Shown here in pieces: positions 18,611 through 33,100 of a stretch of DNA of 64,000 bases (position 1 is its first letter; the number at the start of each line of letters is the position of its first letter). Position numbers and translations under genes: made by a program. The notes beneath the pieces were generated by a model, which was given only the letters and a program-made list of their open reading frames with translations, did no database searches and was not told the DNA's origin. Source of the stretch: Nansenia antarctica (Eukaryota; Chordata; Actinopteri; Argentiniformes; Microstomatidae); the NCBI GenBank assembly GCA_963989245.1, contig OZ022346.1:49812443-49876442 (forward strand), given 5' to 3'.

Positions 18611-20356
18611 AAACAGGGGTAGCCAACACGGTCGCCCGCGGAGACCACGCGAGTCGCCCGTAGGGCAAGTTCTAAAAATAGCGCTATTTACCATGAAGGT
18701 CCCTTTAAAACACGGGTCTCCAACACGTCGCTCGCGAGCTACCGGTAAAAAAGATGCAGCCTTCCCCCAAAAAATCACCCTGGAAACCTTTTCCAATTTC
18801 AATTCCTTACTAATGTCCCACCCCCTCCAACACAAAAAAATTATATCAGCTGTCAATCAAATTGCTACCGTCTGTCAACACGTCGTGACGTCACTGTACC
18901 AGCGCTGGAGAATAAAAAAAAAAATGTGCAAGTGTGCGCGCGAGACGCAAGAGTTTTTGCAGGGTGAGATGTCTGCAGATTAAAGTAAAGCAACTATACT
19001 TTTTTGAGTGTTCTGACAGAGAAAGTTGTTATTATATTGTGACTAGTGTCTCATTATAGTTCCATGGTGTGAATAGTGTCAAAGAACTAGTTAGCTAGCT
19101 CAGAGGTGATGAGATGAGCTGGTCTGCTGCACACTTGCCAGCTAAAGAGCTAACTGGATGCACTTTATTATTTTACTTAAAGTAGATAAACAATCTTTCT
19201 TATTCTGCTAGAATTGGGCTTCATGGTAATACCATAAGGGTATATTTACAGTAGGCCTACATGGACAGTGGATTGAAGCATTGGCACAACCCTCACTTAT
19301 TGGAAATGTCTGTTTTCTATAGATGGATATACAATTTATTTTTCAGCAACCCAATATTCAATTCGAATTATGTTATGAATTGATATGGATCAATTTATAC
19401 CTCTTATTAAATTATAAATACTCTGGTTGTTATGTTTGCCTTTTGGTTGACAGCAAAAGAGGAGGATAGAGAAGGAGAGAAGGAGAGAGAGCAGGATGGT
19501 GTCGGCACACCAAAGAGAGAGAGCAAGAACCAGGTGAGAAAGTGGACAGGTAGTCAAGACCACATATGCCACAGTCCATGCCACCCCCTCCCCAAGGCAG
19601 CAAACCTAGGGGAAACACTGAGAGCAGATAGCTGAACTGTTCAGTGTCAAGCCTGGAGAAATGGAGATGGAGGTTATAAAGCTCCAGAATAATGTCCAGC
19701 TACAATCGCAACAACATTCACAACATTTCTGGAGCCTGGTAGACCCAGAAAACTATAAGAATATTCACCAAGCAGCCCTGAAAGTATTTGTTGTATTTGG
19801 CTCTACATACCTTTGAGAATCAGATTTTTCTGATATGAATGTAATGAAATACTACTACTACTTCTGGACAAGACTGAGAGATGAGCATCTAAATGACTCT
19901 ATAAGAGTGAACCTAAGTGGATACACTCCAGCATACACAACTCTTGTAGACTCCATGCAGTGACATTCATCTCAAGTGTAGGAATGAGTGAATGCATTAT
20001 TACACACATGCACACATTTTTTTGAAAGAGACAAAAGAAGAAAAAATACTAATGTTTTCTGACTGAAAAAACTAGAAAAGGTGAATGCACTTATTACACA
20101 CATGTGGACCATACAATTATAAGCTTTTGATATGTGAATGGAGGTGATGTGATACATTGATATATGGATACAGAATATACTGCTACTACTATAGTGAGCT
20201 TACACATTGACATTTGAAACAGAGCATGCTAGTGAAGAATTTCAGAGTGTTTTGATACGTTATGTGAATGAATGTAAGTAATAAGATATGAGTAGCTCTC
20301 GGCCACTTACATTTTTTCAAAGTAGCTCTCGGATGAAAAAAGGTTGGAGACCCCTG
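18611..20356. mobile_element. hAT-like non-autonomous element in aicda intron 3
   Basis: Ends are inverted: CAGGGGTAGCCAAC at 18614 and GTTGGAGACCCCTG ending 20356, matching the CAGNGGT-CTCCAAC style of fish hAT termini. It is flanked by a perfect 17-bp direct repeat (ATCTAAAATAACCGATA, 18594-18610 and 20357-20373), longer than the 8 bp expected of hAT. No transposase frame was recognised inside. Confidence 0.6.
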
Positions 20357-20595
20357 ATCTAAAATAACCGATATATTATATAACCGCCTTTTTTGTTTCA
20401 TGTGGTGCTGTTGATGTGGTGAAATTAGTAGCCTATGGCTAATTAAAACTTGTAAGTCCCAACGCTGTGTGGGCATGATTCGCGCGCGTGCATGAGAACA
20501 TTTCGCACTGTTATTTTGGAGACCCCCATAAAGCTCAGCTTATAACTCGAACCCTGAGTAAGACAGGATCATTATAAGTGAATGAAGGACACATA

Positions 20596-20955
20596 GTACA
20601 CTGGCGGACTCAAGGGGGGGGGGGGGGGGGGGGGCAGGGGGGACGACCGCCCCTCCTGGTTCCCCCACTGTTGAAAAACGTCTGACTTAAGTGCCCTTTT
20701 GAGTGGCGAAAATGAGAGGGCGTGCCCTATTGGTGCCTCTCCAATGGTCTAAATTTGACCATGTGCCCCCACAGTTGAAAAACGTCGCACGAAAGTGCCC
20801 TTTTGAGTGGCAAAATTAGAAGATGTGCCCTATTGGCTGCCCTTCCAATGGTCGAAACTTGACCATGTGCACTGATGGGGTCCCATGTTGTGCAGTATAT
20901 GCCCTTTTTTTCTTTTTGCCCCCCCTGCCCTTCAAACAGCCTGAGTCCGCCACTG
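20596..20955. mobile_element. short hAT-type MITE with internal tandem duplication
   Basis: Inverted ends around TGGCGGACTCA (20601 region) and TGAGTCCGCCA (20942 region), flanked by GACACATA at 20588-20595 and 20956-20963, an 8-bp duplication as made by hAT transposases. A G run of about 18 sits inside the left end. Two about 104-bp direct repeats (20663-20766, 20767-20869) fill the body. Confidence 0.7.
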
Positions 20956-21036
20956 GACACATACCCTGTATTTTGAAACACACACACCTCCACACACACA
21001 CACAAACTCAAACTCAAACTCACTCCTCCCTTTTAC

Positions 21037-21328
21037 CTTTATAGGTCATGATGGTGAGCTGTGCTCCGGCCTTATTCAGCACGCGGAGCCCCTCTCTATG
21101 GAGGCTGTGCTCAGGGTCGCAGAAGTAGAGGCGGGAGACGAAGATCCTCAGCTTCAGGTTGGGGGTCCGCCTGAGGAACTGGGCCAGCCGGTGGGAGCAG
21201 TCTGAGCAGGGGGACCAGGAGCAGAACCAGGTCACAGAGTAACACAGCCTCACCCCCCCGCCACCACCACAACCTCCAGAACCCCACAGGCCAGGGCACA
21301 GGGCTCCCAGGTGACGCAGGAACAACAA
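21037..21328 (-). CDS. aicda: AID, exon 3 with catalytic cysteines
   Basis: 292 nt between CCCCAG and AAAG/GTAAAA. It encodes LLFLRHLGALCPGLWG, a glycine-rich insertion, then SVTWFCSWSPCSDC with the zinc-binding Cys pair, and RIFVSRLYFCD, part of the substrate-loop region. AID deaminates cytosine to uracil in immunoglobulin DNA of activated B cells, starting somatic hypermutation. The run GSGGCGGGGG before SVTW is longer than in mammalian AID, which has no such insert here; fish AIDs are known to be expanded at this point. Phase is consistent with exons 2 and 4. Confidence 0.95.
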
Positions 21329-21622
21329 CTGGGGGGGTGGGTGAGAGGAGGAGGAAAGTGGAGGAGGAAGGAGTGGGGGGTGGGAGAGATAAGGTAAGGG
21401 AGACAGAGGTTAGTGGAAGGGGAGGGGAAAGAGTGGCAGAGAGAGGACAGGAAAGAGAATGATGGAGAGAAGGGGAAAATGAGGGGGGAAGGGAAGGGGA
21501 GATGGAGTGAGTGAGTGGCAGAGGAGAGAGAGAGAGTCAGTGTGGGAGATGAACACATTATGTTTTCATCATAATTACTTTTTCCATCATTCTCTCCCTC
21601 CTCCTCTCCCTTCCTTCCTCAC

Positions 21623-21788
21623 CTCTACGTGACAGCCGGTGCGATTGCGCAGGTGTCCGAAGTCGAAGGAGAGCGAGTCCGGGCCCACCCTCCTCTTCAC
21701 GACGAAGCACAGGTAGGTTTCATGTCTTCCCCTGGCCCAGCGTATGTTGCTATAGTGGTACATGAACTTCTTTTGGGCCAGAAGCACA
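21623..21788 (-). CDS. aicda: AID, exon 2 with catalytic HVE
   Basis: 166 nt between CATCAG and GAG/GTGAGG. Encodes VLLAQKKFMYHYSNIRWARG, ETYLCFVVKRR and the zinc-deaminase HVE at its very end (21631-21623); His binds zinc and Glu is the proton shuttle. Exons 2 to 5 give 207 residues, so only about 7-8 residues of exon 1 are missing. No exon 1 was found up to the LINE and satellite; it may be beyond them or too short to recognise. Confidence 0.95.
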
Positions 21789-21811
21789 CTGATGAAAACA
21801 AAGAGTGCGTG

Positions 21812-22085
21812 ACGTTCGAATGATAAGGTTCTATCTCCATTTTTGTCAAAATTGAGTTTTTTTTACATAATCTGATCCATTAGGTGCTTATTAATGCCTG
21901 TGTGGTGTTTTTTTTTTTAAATGTTGACATTTTTGAGTTAGTAATTCATAAAATACAACGGTTCCATCTCACAAAACATAATGGAATGTAAAAGCTTTGA
22001 CGCTCAATATCTCTGAACTGTACTAAACAGAGATAGAACCTTATCATTCTAAACGGAGATAGAACCTTATAGTTCTAAGGTCACG
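21812..22085. repeat. inverted-repeat (MITE-like) element
   Basis: ATAAGGTTCTATCTCC at about 21824 recurs inverted twice near 22030-22075. The AT-rich interior and palindromic layout suggest a small DNA transposon; target duplication not identified. Confidence 0.5.
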
Positions 22086-22261
22086 AGTGGTCTGTGGTCA
22101 CACACACTGGAGTAGAGGTGCTGGAGTAGAGGTGCTGCAATAGACGCAAAGTCTCTCAAAATAGATATAGACTGTAGAGTTCATTGAGACAAAAGCTGAG
22201 AGGCTACAAACCACCATTTTCGAAGTTGTAATAGCATAAAGCATGATGGAATGATCTGAAT

Positions 22262-24120
22262 AATAATAATAATAATAATAACTTTATTTGTATAGCGCTT
22301 TTCCTGCAAACGTTGCAGCTCAAAGTGCTTTAAAAGCAAGTGCAGTGATCCGAGACAACATCTGAAAGTGAGTGTTTAAAAGTGGGTAATGCTATAAAAG
22401 TGGTGAGTTTTAGTGACAACTGCAACGCATTCCAGTCAGTGGGGGCAGCAAACTGAAAAGAGTGACGGCCAAAGGAGGTGCGGACTTTGGGGGGGACCAG
22501 AGTGATATATTTGTTGGAGCGGAGATTGCGAGTGCTGGATGAGAAGTTCAGTAGTAAGCAGAGGTAGGGGGGGATTTGCCGATGATGGATTTATAGATGA
22601 ACTGATACCAGTGGGTCAGTCGCCTGGTGTGGAGTGATGGCCAGTTGACTTGGGAATACAGGTCGCAGTGATGTGTATTGAAAGGGGCACCGGTGACAAA
22701 GCGGATGGCAGTGTGATGGATGACGTCCAGTTTATTGAGAAGGTTTTTGGGGGCAATCCTGTAAATGATATCTCCATAGTCCAGAATTGGCAGGATGGTC
22801 ATTTTTACCAGAGTGTGTTTTGCAGAGTGGGTGAAGGAGGCTTTGTTGCGGTACAGGAAACCAATTCTTGTTCTGACTTTAGTGAGTAGGTTATTGATGT
22901 GGGTTTGGAAGGAGAGTGAACTATCAAGCCAGATACCTAGATATTTGTATGTGTTGACAAATTCTAGTACTGACCCATCCAGTGAGGTGATTTTTGGGGG
23001 ACAGGAGGCTTGGGGTAGGGTCCGATTAAAGATCATGCATTTAGTTTTATCTGTGTTTAGGAGAAGATGGAGGTTGGAGAAGGCATATTGGATGCTATTA
23101 AAGCTGTGTTGGAGATCGGTCAGGGCGGTGTTCAGAGAGGGGCCAGACGTGTAAAGAATGGTGTCGTCAGCGTACAGATGGATGTAAGAGTTTCCAGCCA
23201 CGTGAGCAATGTTATTTATAAAAATATTAAATAGTGTTGGACCCAGAATGGAGCCCTGGGGGACACCCATGGACAGGGACATTGGGTCAGACAGCAGGCC
23301 TTCAGCTCTCACAGACTGCACACGACCAGAGAAGTAGTTGTTAAACCATGCCAGTCATTCCTCTGCGAGTCCAACATCCTTGAGTCTGTCAAGCAGGATG
23401 CAGTGGTCCACGGAGTCAAAGGCCTTAGCCAGGTCAATAAATACAGCTACACAGTAGTGCTTGGAGTCAAAGGCGCATATGATGTCGTTTAGCACTTTAA
23501 GTGTTGCAGAGACACAACCGTAGCCAGATCTAAAGCCGGATTGCGTAGTGCTGAAGATACTATAGGACTCCAGATGGTGGGTGAGCTGATTGTTGACCAG
23601 TTTCTCTAAGACTTTGGAGAGGCAGGGTAGGATGGATATAGGCCTGTAACAGTTTAGGTCTAACTTGTCACCTCCCTTGAAGAGTGGGATGACAGCAGCA
23701 GATTTCCAGTCCATGGGGAATTCTGAGGTTTGCAGGGAGAGGTTGAACAGACAGGTGATGGGGGCTGAGACAATGTGAGCTGCTAATTTCAGATAGAAAG
23801 GGTCCAGATCATCCAGCCCAGCTGATTTATAAGGGTCCAGTTTAAGCAACTCCCTAAGCACCTCACTCTCCTCTACTGGCTGGAAAGAGAAGCACGGAGT
23901 GCTTGGGGGGGGACCAGTGCTAGGGGTTGAGGCAGCAGTTGCAAAAGCAAGACCAGCCCTAACAAAGTGCTTGTTAAAACAGTCCACCATGGAGGCTTTA
24001 TCTGAGATGACAATGTCCTCAGATTTGATTGCCGTGGGTAGTTGAGAGGATGTGTTTTTATTTTCCATGGTTTTGACAGTCTTCCAAAACTGTTTGGGGT
24101 CGGATCCGCATGTCGAGAAT
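22262..24120 (-). mobile_element. LINE retrotransposon (L2/CR1-group-like), 5'-truncated
   Basis: Minus-strand remains of a non-LTR reverse transcriptase: QFWKTVKTMENK linker, YRPISILPCLSKVLEK, FIDLAKAFDSVDH, GVPQGSILGP and YADDTILY in order. One in-frame TGA (23357-23355) splits the frame and a shift in a C run near 22570 breaks the end. The 3' tail has an AGCGCTATACAAATAAAG-type end followed by a (TTA)n run at 22262-22283, typical of L2-like fish LINEs. The element stops abruptly at about 24120 where the satellite begins. Inactive. Confidence 0.85.
22548..24068 (-). pseudogene. LINE reverse transcriptase, interrupted
   Basis: Two open segments in the same frame (24068-23355, 23321-22548) separated by one TGA. 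The first holds the fingers and the first catalytic Asp (FIDLAKAFD), the second the PQGS and YADD catalytic motifs. The C-terminal part continues after a one-base shift to about 22340. Confidence 0.85.
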
Positions 24121-24122
24121 TG

Positions 24123-27100
24123 AGTTAACTAGAACACTACTTTACATTGTTACCTAGTTAACTAGAACACTACTTTACATTGTTACCTAGTTAACTAGAA
24201 CACTACTTTACATTGTTACCTAGTTAACTAGAACACTACTTTACATTGTTACCTAGTTAACTACAACACTACTTTACATTGTTACCTAGTTAACTAGAAC
24301 ACTACTTTACATTGTTACCTAGTTAACTACAACACTACTTTACATTGTTACCTAGTTAATTACAACACTACTTTACATTGTTACCTAGTTAACTAGAACA
24401 CTACTTTACATTGTTACCTAGTTAACTAGAACACTACTTTACATTGTTACCTAGTTAACTAGAACACTACTTTACCTTGTTACCTAGTTAACTAGAACAC
24501 TACTTTACATTGTTACCTAGTTAACTAGAACACCACTTTACATTGTTACCTAGTTAACTAGAACACTACTTTACATTGTTACCTAGTTAACTAGAACAGT
24601 ACTTTACATTGTTACCTAGTTAACTACAACACTACTTTACATTGTTACCTAGTTAACTAGAACACCACTTTACATTGTTACCTAGTTAACTACAACACTA
24701 CTTTACATTGTTACCTAGTTAACTAGAACACTACTTTACATTGTTACCTAGTTAACTAGAACACTACTTTACATTGTTACCTAGTTAACTAGAACACTAC
24801 TTTACATTGTTACCTAGTTAACTACAACACTACTTTACATTGTTACCTAGTTAACTAGAACACTACTTTACATTGTTACCTAGTTAACTAGAACACTACT
24901 TTACATTGTTACCTAGTTAACTAGAACACTACTTTACATTGTTACCTAGTTAACTAGAACACTACTTTACATTGTTACCTAGTTAACTAGAACACTACTT
25001 TACCTTGTTACCTAGTTAACTAGAACACTACTTTACATTGTTACCTAGTTAACTAGAACACTACTTTACATTGTTACCTAGTTAACTAGAACACTACTTT
25101 ACATTGTTACCTAGTTAACTAGAACACTACTTTACATTGTTACCTAGTTAACTAGAACACCACTTTACATTGTTACCTAGTTAACTACAACACTACTTTA
25201 CATTGTTACCTAGTTAACTACAACACTCCTTTACATTGTTACCTAGTTAACTAGAACACCACTTTACATTGTTACCTAGTTAACTACAACACTACTTTAC
25301 ATTGTTACCTAGTAAACTACAACACTACTTTACATTGTTACCTAGTTAACTAGAACACTACTTTACATTGTTACCTAGTTAACTAGAACACTACTTTACA
25401 TTGTTACCTAGTTAACTAGAACACTACTTTACATTGTTACCTAGTTAACTAGAACACTACTTTACATTGTTACCTAGTTAACTACAACACTACTTTACAT
25501 TGTTACCTAGTTAACTAGAACACAACTTTACATTGTTACCTAGTTAACTAGAACACTACTTTACATTGTTACCTAGTTAACTACAACACTACTTTACATT
25601 GTTACCTAGTTAACTAGAACACCACTTTACATTGTTACCTTGTTAACTAGAACACTACTTTACATTGTTACCTAGTTTACTAGAACACTACTTTACATTG
25701 TTACCTAGTTAACTAGAACACTACTTTACATTGTTACCTAGTTAACTAGAACACTACTTTACCTTGTTACCTAGTTAACTACATTGTTACACTACTTTAC
25801 ATTGTTACCTAGGTAACTACAACACTACTTTACATTGTTACCTAGTTAACTAGAACACCACTTTACATTGTTACCTAGTTAACTAGAACACCACTTTACA
25901 TTGTTACCTAGTTAACTAGAACACCACTTTACATTGTTACCTAGTTAACTACAACACTACTTTACATTGTTACCTAGTTAACTAGAACACCACTTTACAT
26001 TGTTACCTAGTTAACTACAACACTACTTTACATTGTTACCTAGTTAACTACAACACTACTTTACATTGTTACCTATTTAACTACAACACTACTTTACCTT
26101 GTTACCTAGTTAACTAGACCACTACTTTACATTGTTACCTAGTTAACTACAACACTACTTTACATTGTTACCTAGTTAACTACAACACTACTTTACATTG
26201 TTACCTAGATAACTAGAACACTACTTTACATTGTTACCTAGTTAACTAGAACACTACTTTACATTGTTACCTAGTTAACTAGAACACTACTTTACATTGT
26301 TACCTAGTTAACTAGAACACTACTTTACCTTGTTACCTAGTTAACTAGAACACTACTTTACATTGTTACCTAGTTAACTAGAACACTACTTTACATTGTT
26401 ACCTAGTTAACTAGAACACCACTTTACATTGTTACCTAGTTAACTAGAACACTACTTTACATTGTTACCTAGTTAACTAGAACACTACTTTACATTGTTA
26501 CCTAGTTAACTAGAACACTACTTTACATTGTTACCTAGTTAACTAGAACACTACTTTACATTGTTACCTAGTTAACTAGAACACTACTTTACCTTGTTAC
26601 CTAGTTAACTAGACCACTACTTTACATTGTTACCTAGTTAACTACAACACTACTTTACATTGTTACCTAGTTAACTAGAACACTACTTACATTGTTACCT
26701 AGATAACTAGAACACTACTTTACCTTGTTACCTAGTTAACTAGAACACTACTTTACATTGTTACCTAGTTAACTAGAACACTACTTTACATTGTAACCTA
26801 GTTAACTAGAACACTACTTTACCTTGTTACCTAGTTAACTAGAACACTACTTTACATTGTTACCTAGTTAACTAGAACACTACTTTACATTGTTACCTAG
26901 TTAACTAGAACACCACTTTACATTGTTACCTAGTTAACTAGAACACTACTTTACATTGTTACCTAGTTAACTAGAACACTACTTTACATTGTTACCTAGT
27001 TAACTAGAACACTACTTTACATTGTTACCTAGTTAACTAGAACACTACTTTACCTTGTTACCTAGTTAACTAGAACACCACTTTACATTGTTACCTAGTT

Positions 27101-30100
27101 AACTACAACACTCCTTTACATTGTTACCTAGTTAACTAGAACACTACTTTACATTGTTACCTAGTTAACTAGAACACTACTTTACATTGTTACCTAGTTA
27201 ACTACAACACTACTTTACATTGTTACCTAGTTAACTAGAACACCACTTTACATTGTTACCTAGTTAACTACAACACTACTTTACATTGTTACCTAGTTAA
27301 CTACAACACTACTTTACATTGTTACCTAGTTAACTACAACACTACTTTACATTGTTACCTAGTTAACTAGAACACCACTTTACATTGTTACCTAGTTAAC
27401 TACAACACTACTTTACATTGTTACCTAGTTAACTAGAACACTACTTTACATTGTTACCTAGTTAACTACAACACTACTTTACATTGTTACCTAGTTAACT
27501 ACAACACTACTTTACATTGTTACCTAGTTAACTAGAACACTACTTTACATTGTTACCTAGTTAACTAGAACACTACTTTACCTTGTTACCTAGTTAACTA
27601 CAACACTACTTTACCTTGTTACCTAGTTAACTAGACCACTACTTTACATTGTTACCTAGTTAACTACAACACTACTTTACATTGTTACCTAGTTAACTAC
27701 AACACTACTTTACATTGTTACCTAGATAACTAGAACACTACTTTACATTGTTACCTAGTTAACTAGAACACTACTTTACATTGTTACCTAGTTAACTAGA
27801 ACACTACTTTACATTGTTACCTAGTTAACTAGAACACTACTTTACCTTGTTACCTAGTTAACTAGAACACTACTTTACATTGTTACCTAGTTAACTAGAA
27901 CACTACTTTACATTGTTACCTAGTTAACTAGAACACCACTTTACATTGTTACCTAGTTAACTAGAACACTACTTTACATTGTTACCTAGTTAACTAGAAC
28001 ACTACTTTACATTGTTACCTAGTTAACTAGAACACTACTTTACATTGTTACCTAGTTAACTAGAACACTACTTTACATTGTTACCTAGTTAACTAGAACA
28101 CTACTTTACCTTGTTACCTAGTTAACTAGACCACTACTTTACATTGTTACCTAGTTAACTACAACACTACTTTACATTGTTACCTAGTTAACTAGAACAC
28201 TACTTACATTGTTACCTAGATAACTAGAACACTACTTTACATTGTTACCTAGTTAACTAGAACACTACTTTACATTGTTACCTAGTTAACTAGAACACTA
28301 CTTTACATTGTTACCTAGTTAACTAGAACACTACTTTACCTTGTTACCTAGTTAACTAGAACACTACTTTACATTGTTACCTAGTTAACTAGAACACTAC
28401 TTTACATTGTTACCTAGTTAACTAGAACACCACTTTACATTGTTACCTAGTTAACTAGAACACTACTTTACATTGTTACCTAGTTAACTAGAACACTACT
28501 TTACATTGTTACCTAGTTAACTAGAACACTACTTTACATTGTTACCTAGTTAACTAGAACACTACTTTACCTTGTTACCTAGTTAACTAGAACACCACTT
28601 TACATTGTTACCTAGTTAACTACAACACTCCTTTACATTGTTACCTAGTTAACTAGAACACCACTTTACATTGTTACCTAGTTAACTACAACACTACTTT
28701 ACATTGTTACCTAGTTAACTACAACACTACTTTACATTGTTACCTAGTTAACTAGAACACTACTTTACATTGTTACCTAGTTAACTAGAACACTACTTTA
28801 CATTGTTACCTAGTTAACTAGAACACTACTTTACCTTGTTACCTAGTTAACTAGAACACTACTTTACATTGTTACCTAGTTAACTAGAACACCACTTTAC
28901 ATTGTTACCTAGTTAACTAGAACACTACTTTACATTGTTACCTAGTTAACTACAACACTCCTTTACATTGTTACCTAGTTAACTAGAACACCACTTTACA
29001 TTGTTACCTAGTTAACTACAACACTACTTTACATTGTTACCTAGTTAACTACAACACTACTTTACATTGTTACCTAGTTAACTAGAACACTACTTTACAT
29101 TGTTACCTAGTTAACTAGAACACTACTTTACATTGTTACCTAGTTAACTAGAACACTACTTTACATTGTTACCTAGTTAACTAGAACACTACTTTACCTT
29201 GTTACCTAGTTAACTAGAACACCACTTTACATTGTTACCTAGTTAACTACAACACTCCTTTACATTGTTACCTAGTTAACTAGAACACCACTTTACATTG
29301 TTACCTAGTTAACTACAACACTACTTTACATTGTTACCTAGTTAACTACAACACTACTTTACATTGTTACCTAGTTAACTAGAACACTACTTTACATTGT
29401 TACCTAGTTAACTAGAACACTACTTTACATTGTTACCTAGTTAACTAGAACACTACTTTACCTTGTTACCTAGTTAACTAGAACACTACTTTACATTGTT
29501 ACCTAGTTAACTAGAACACCACTTTACATTGTTACCTAGTTAACTAGAACACTACTTTACATTGTTACCTAGTTAACTAGAACAGTACTTTACATTGTTA
29601 CCTAGTTAACTACAACACTACTTTACATTGTTACCTAGTTAACTAGAACACCACTTTACATTGTTACCTAGTTAACTACAACACTACTTTACATTGTTAC
29701 CTAGTTAACTAGAACACTACTTTACATTGTTACCTAGTTAACTAGAACACTACTTTACATTGTTACCTAGTTAACTAGAACACTACTTTACATTGTTACC
29801 TAGTTAACTACAACACTACTTTACATTGTTACCTAGTTAACTAGAACACTACTTTACATTGTTACCTAGTTAACTAGAACACTACTTTACATTGTTACCT
29901 AGTTAACTAGAACACTACTTTACATTGTTACCTAGTTAACTAGAACACTACTTTACATTGTTACCTAGTTAACTAGAACACTACTTTACCTTGTTACCTA
30001 GTTAACTAGAACACTACTTTACATTGTTACCTAGTTAACTAGAACACTACTTTACATTGTTACCTAGTTAACTAGAACACTACTTTACCTTGTTACCTAG

Positions 30101-33100
30101 TTAACTAGAACACTACTTTACATTGTTACCTAGTTAACTAGAACACTACTTTACATTGTTACCTAGTTAACTAGAACACTACTTTACATTGTTACCTAGT
30201 TAACTAGAACACTACTTTACATTGTTACCTAGTTAACTAGAACACCACTTTACATTGTTACCTAGTTAACTACAACACTACTTTACATTGTTACCTAGTT
30301 AACTACAACACTCCTTTACATTGTTACCTAGTTAACTAGAACACTACTTTACATTGTTACCTAGTTAACTAGAACACTACTTTACATTGTTACCTAGTTA
30401 ACTAGAACACTACTTTACATTGTTACCTAGTTAACTAGAACACTACTTTACATTGTTACCTAGTTAACTACAACACTACTTTACATTGTTACCTAGTTAA
30501 CTAGAACACAACTTTACATTGTTACCTAGTTAACTAGAACACTACTTTACATTGTTACCTAGTTAACTACAACACTACTTTACATTGTTACCTAGTTAAC
30601 TAGAACACCACTTTACATTGTTACCTAGTTAACTAGAACACTACTTTACATTGTTACCTAGTTTACTAGAACACTACTTTACATTGTTACCTAGTTAACT
30701 AGAACACTACTTTACATTGTTACCTAGTTAACTAGAACACTACTTTACCTTGTTACCTAGTTAACTACATTGTTACACTACTTTACATTGTTACCTAGGT
30801 AACTACAACACTACTTTACATTGTTACCTAGTTAACTAGAACACCACTTTACATTGTTACCTAGTTAACTAGAACACCACTTTACATTGTTACCTAGTTA
30901 ACTAGAACACCACTTTACATTGTTACCTAGTTAACTACAACACTACTTTACATTGTTACCTAGTTAACTAGAACACCACTTTACATTGTTACCTAGTTAA
31001 CTACAACACTACTTTACATTGTTACCTAGTTAACTACAACACTACTTTACATTGTTACCTATTTAACTACAACACTACTTTACCTTGTTACCTAGTTAAC
31101 TAGACCACTACTTTACATTGTTAACTAGTTAACTACAACACTACTTTACATTGTTACCTAGTTAACTACAACACTACTTTACATTGTTACCTAGATAACT
31201 AGAACACTACTTTACATTGTTACCTAGTTAACTAGAACACTACTTTACATTGTTACCTAGTTAACTAGAACACTACTTTACATTGTTACCTAGTTAACTA
31301 GAACACTACTTTACCTTGTTACCTAGTTAACTAGAACACTACTTTACATTGTTACCTAGTTAACTAGAACACTACTTTACATTGTTACCTAGTTAACTAG
31401 AACACCACTTTACATTGTTACCTAGTTAACTAGAACACTACTTTACATTGTTACCTAGTTAACTAGAACACTACTTTACATTGTTACCTAGTTAACTAGA
31501 ACACTACTTTACATTGTTACCTAGTTAACTAGAACACTACTTTACATTGTTACCTAGTTAACTAGAACACTACTTTACCTTGTTACCTAGTTAACTAGAC
31601 CACTACTTTACATTGTTACCTAGTTAACTACAACACTACTTTACATTGTTACCTAGTTAACTAGAACACTACTTACATTGTTACCTAGATAACTAGAACA
31701 CTACTTTACATTGTTACCTAGTTAACTAGAACACTACTTTACATTGTTACCTAGTTAACTAGAACACTACTTTACATTGTAACCTAGTTAACTAGAACAC
31801 TACTTTACCTTGTTACCTAGTTAACTAGAACACTACTTTACATTGTTACCTAGTTAACTAGAACACTACTTTACATTGTTACCTAGTTAACTAGAACACC
31901 ACTTTACATTGTTACCTAGTTAACTAGAACACTACTTTACATTGTTACCTAGTTAACTAGAACACTACTTTACATTGTTACCTAGTTAACTAGAACACTA
32001 CTTTACATTGTTACCTAGTTAACTAGAACACTACTTTACCTTGTTACCTAGTTAACTAGAACACCACTTTACATTGTTACCTAGTTAACTACAACACTCC
32101 TTTACATTGTTACCTAGTTAACTAGAAAACCACTTTACATTGTTACCTAGTTAACTACAACACTACTTTACATTGTTACCTAGTTAACTAGAACACTACT
32201 TTACATTGTTACCTAGTTAACTAGAACACTACTTTACATTGTTACCTAGTTAACTACAACACTACTTTACATTGTTACCTAGTTAACTAGAACACCACTT
32301 TACATTGTTACCTAGTTAACTACAACACTACTTTACATTGTTACCTAGTTAACTACAACACTACTTTACATTGTTACCTAGTTAACTACAACACTACTTT
32401 ACATTGTTACCTAGTTAACTAGAACACCACTTTACATTGTTACCTAGTTAACTACAACACTACTTTACATTGTTACCTAGTTAACTAGAACACTACTTTA
32501 CATTGTTACCTAGTTAACTACAACACTACTTTACATTGTTACCTAGTTAACTACAACACTACTTTACATTGTTACCTAGTTAACTAGAACACTACTTTAC
32601 ATTGTTACCTAGTTAACTAGAACACTACTTTACATTGTTACCTAGTTAACTAGAACACTACTTTACCTTGTTACCTAGTTAACTACAACACTACTTTACC
32701 TTGTTACCTAGTTAACTAGACCACTACTTTACATTGTTACCTAGTTAACTACAACACTACTTTACATTGTTACCTAGTTAACTACAACACTACTTTACAT
32801 TGTTACCTAGATAACTAGAACACTACTTTACATTGTTACCTAGTTAACTAGAACACTACTTTACATTGTTACCTAGTTAACTAGAACACTACTTTACATT
32901 GTTACCTAGTTAACTAGAACACTACTTTACCTTGTTACCTAGTTAACTAGAACACTACTTTACATTGTTACCTAGTTAACTAGAACACTACTTTACATTG
33001 TTACCTAGTTAACTAGAACACCACTTTACATTGTTACCTAGTTAACTAGAACACTACTTTACATTGTTACCTAGTTAACTAGAACACTACTTTACATTGT

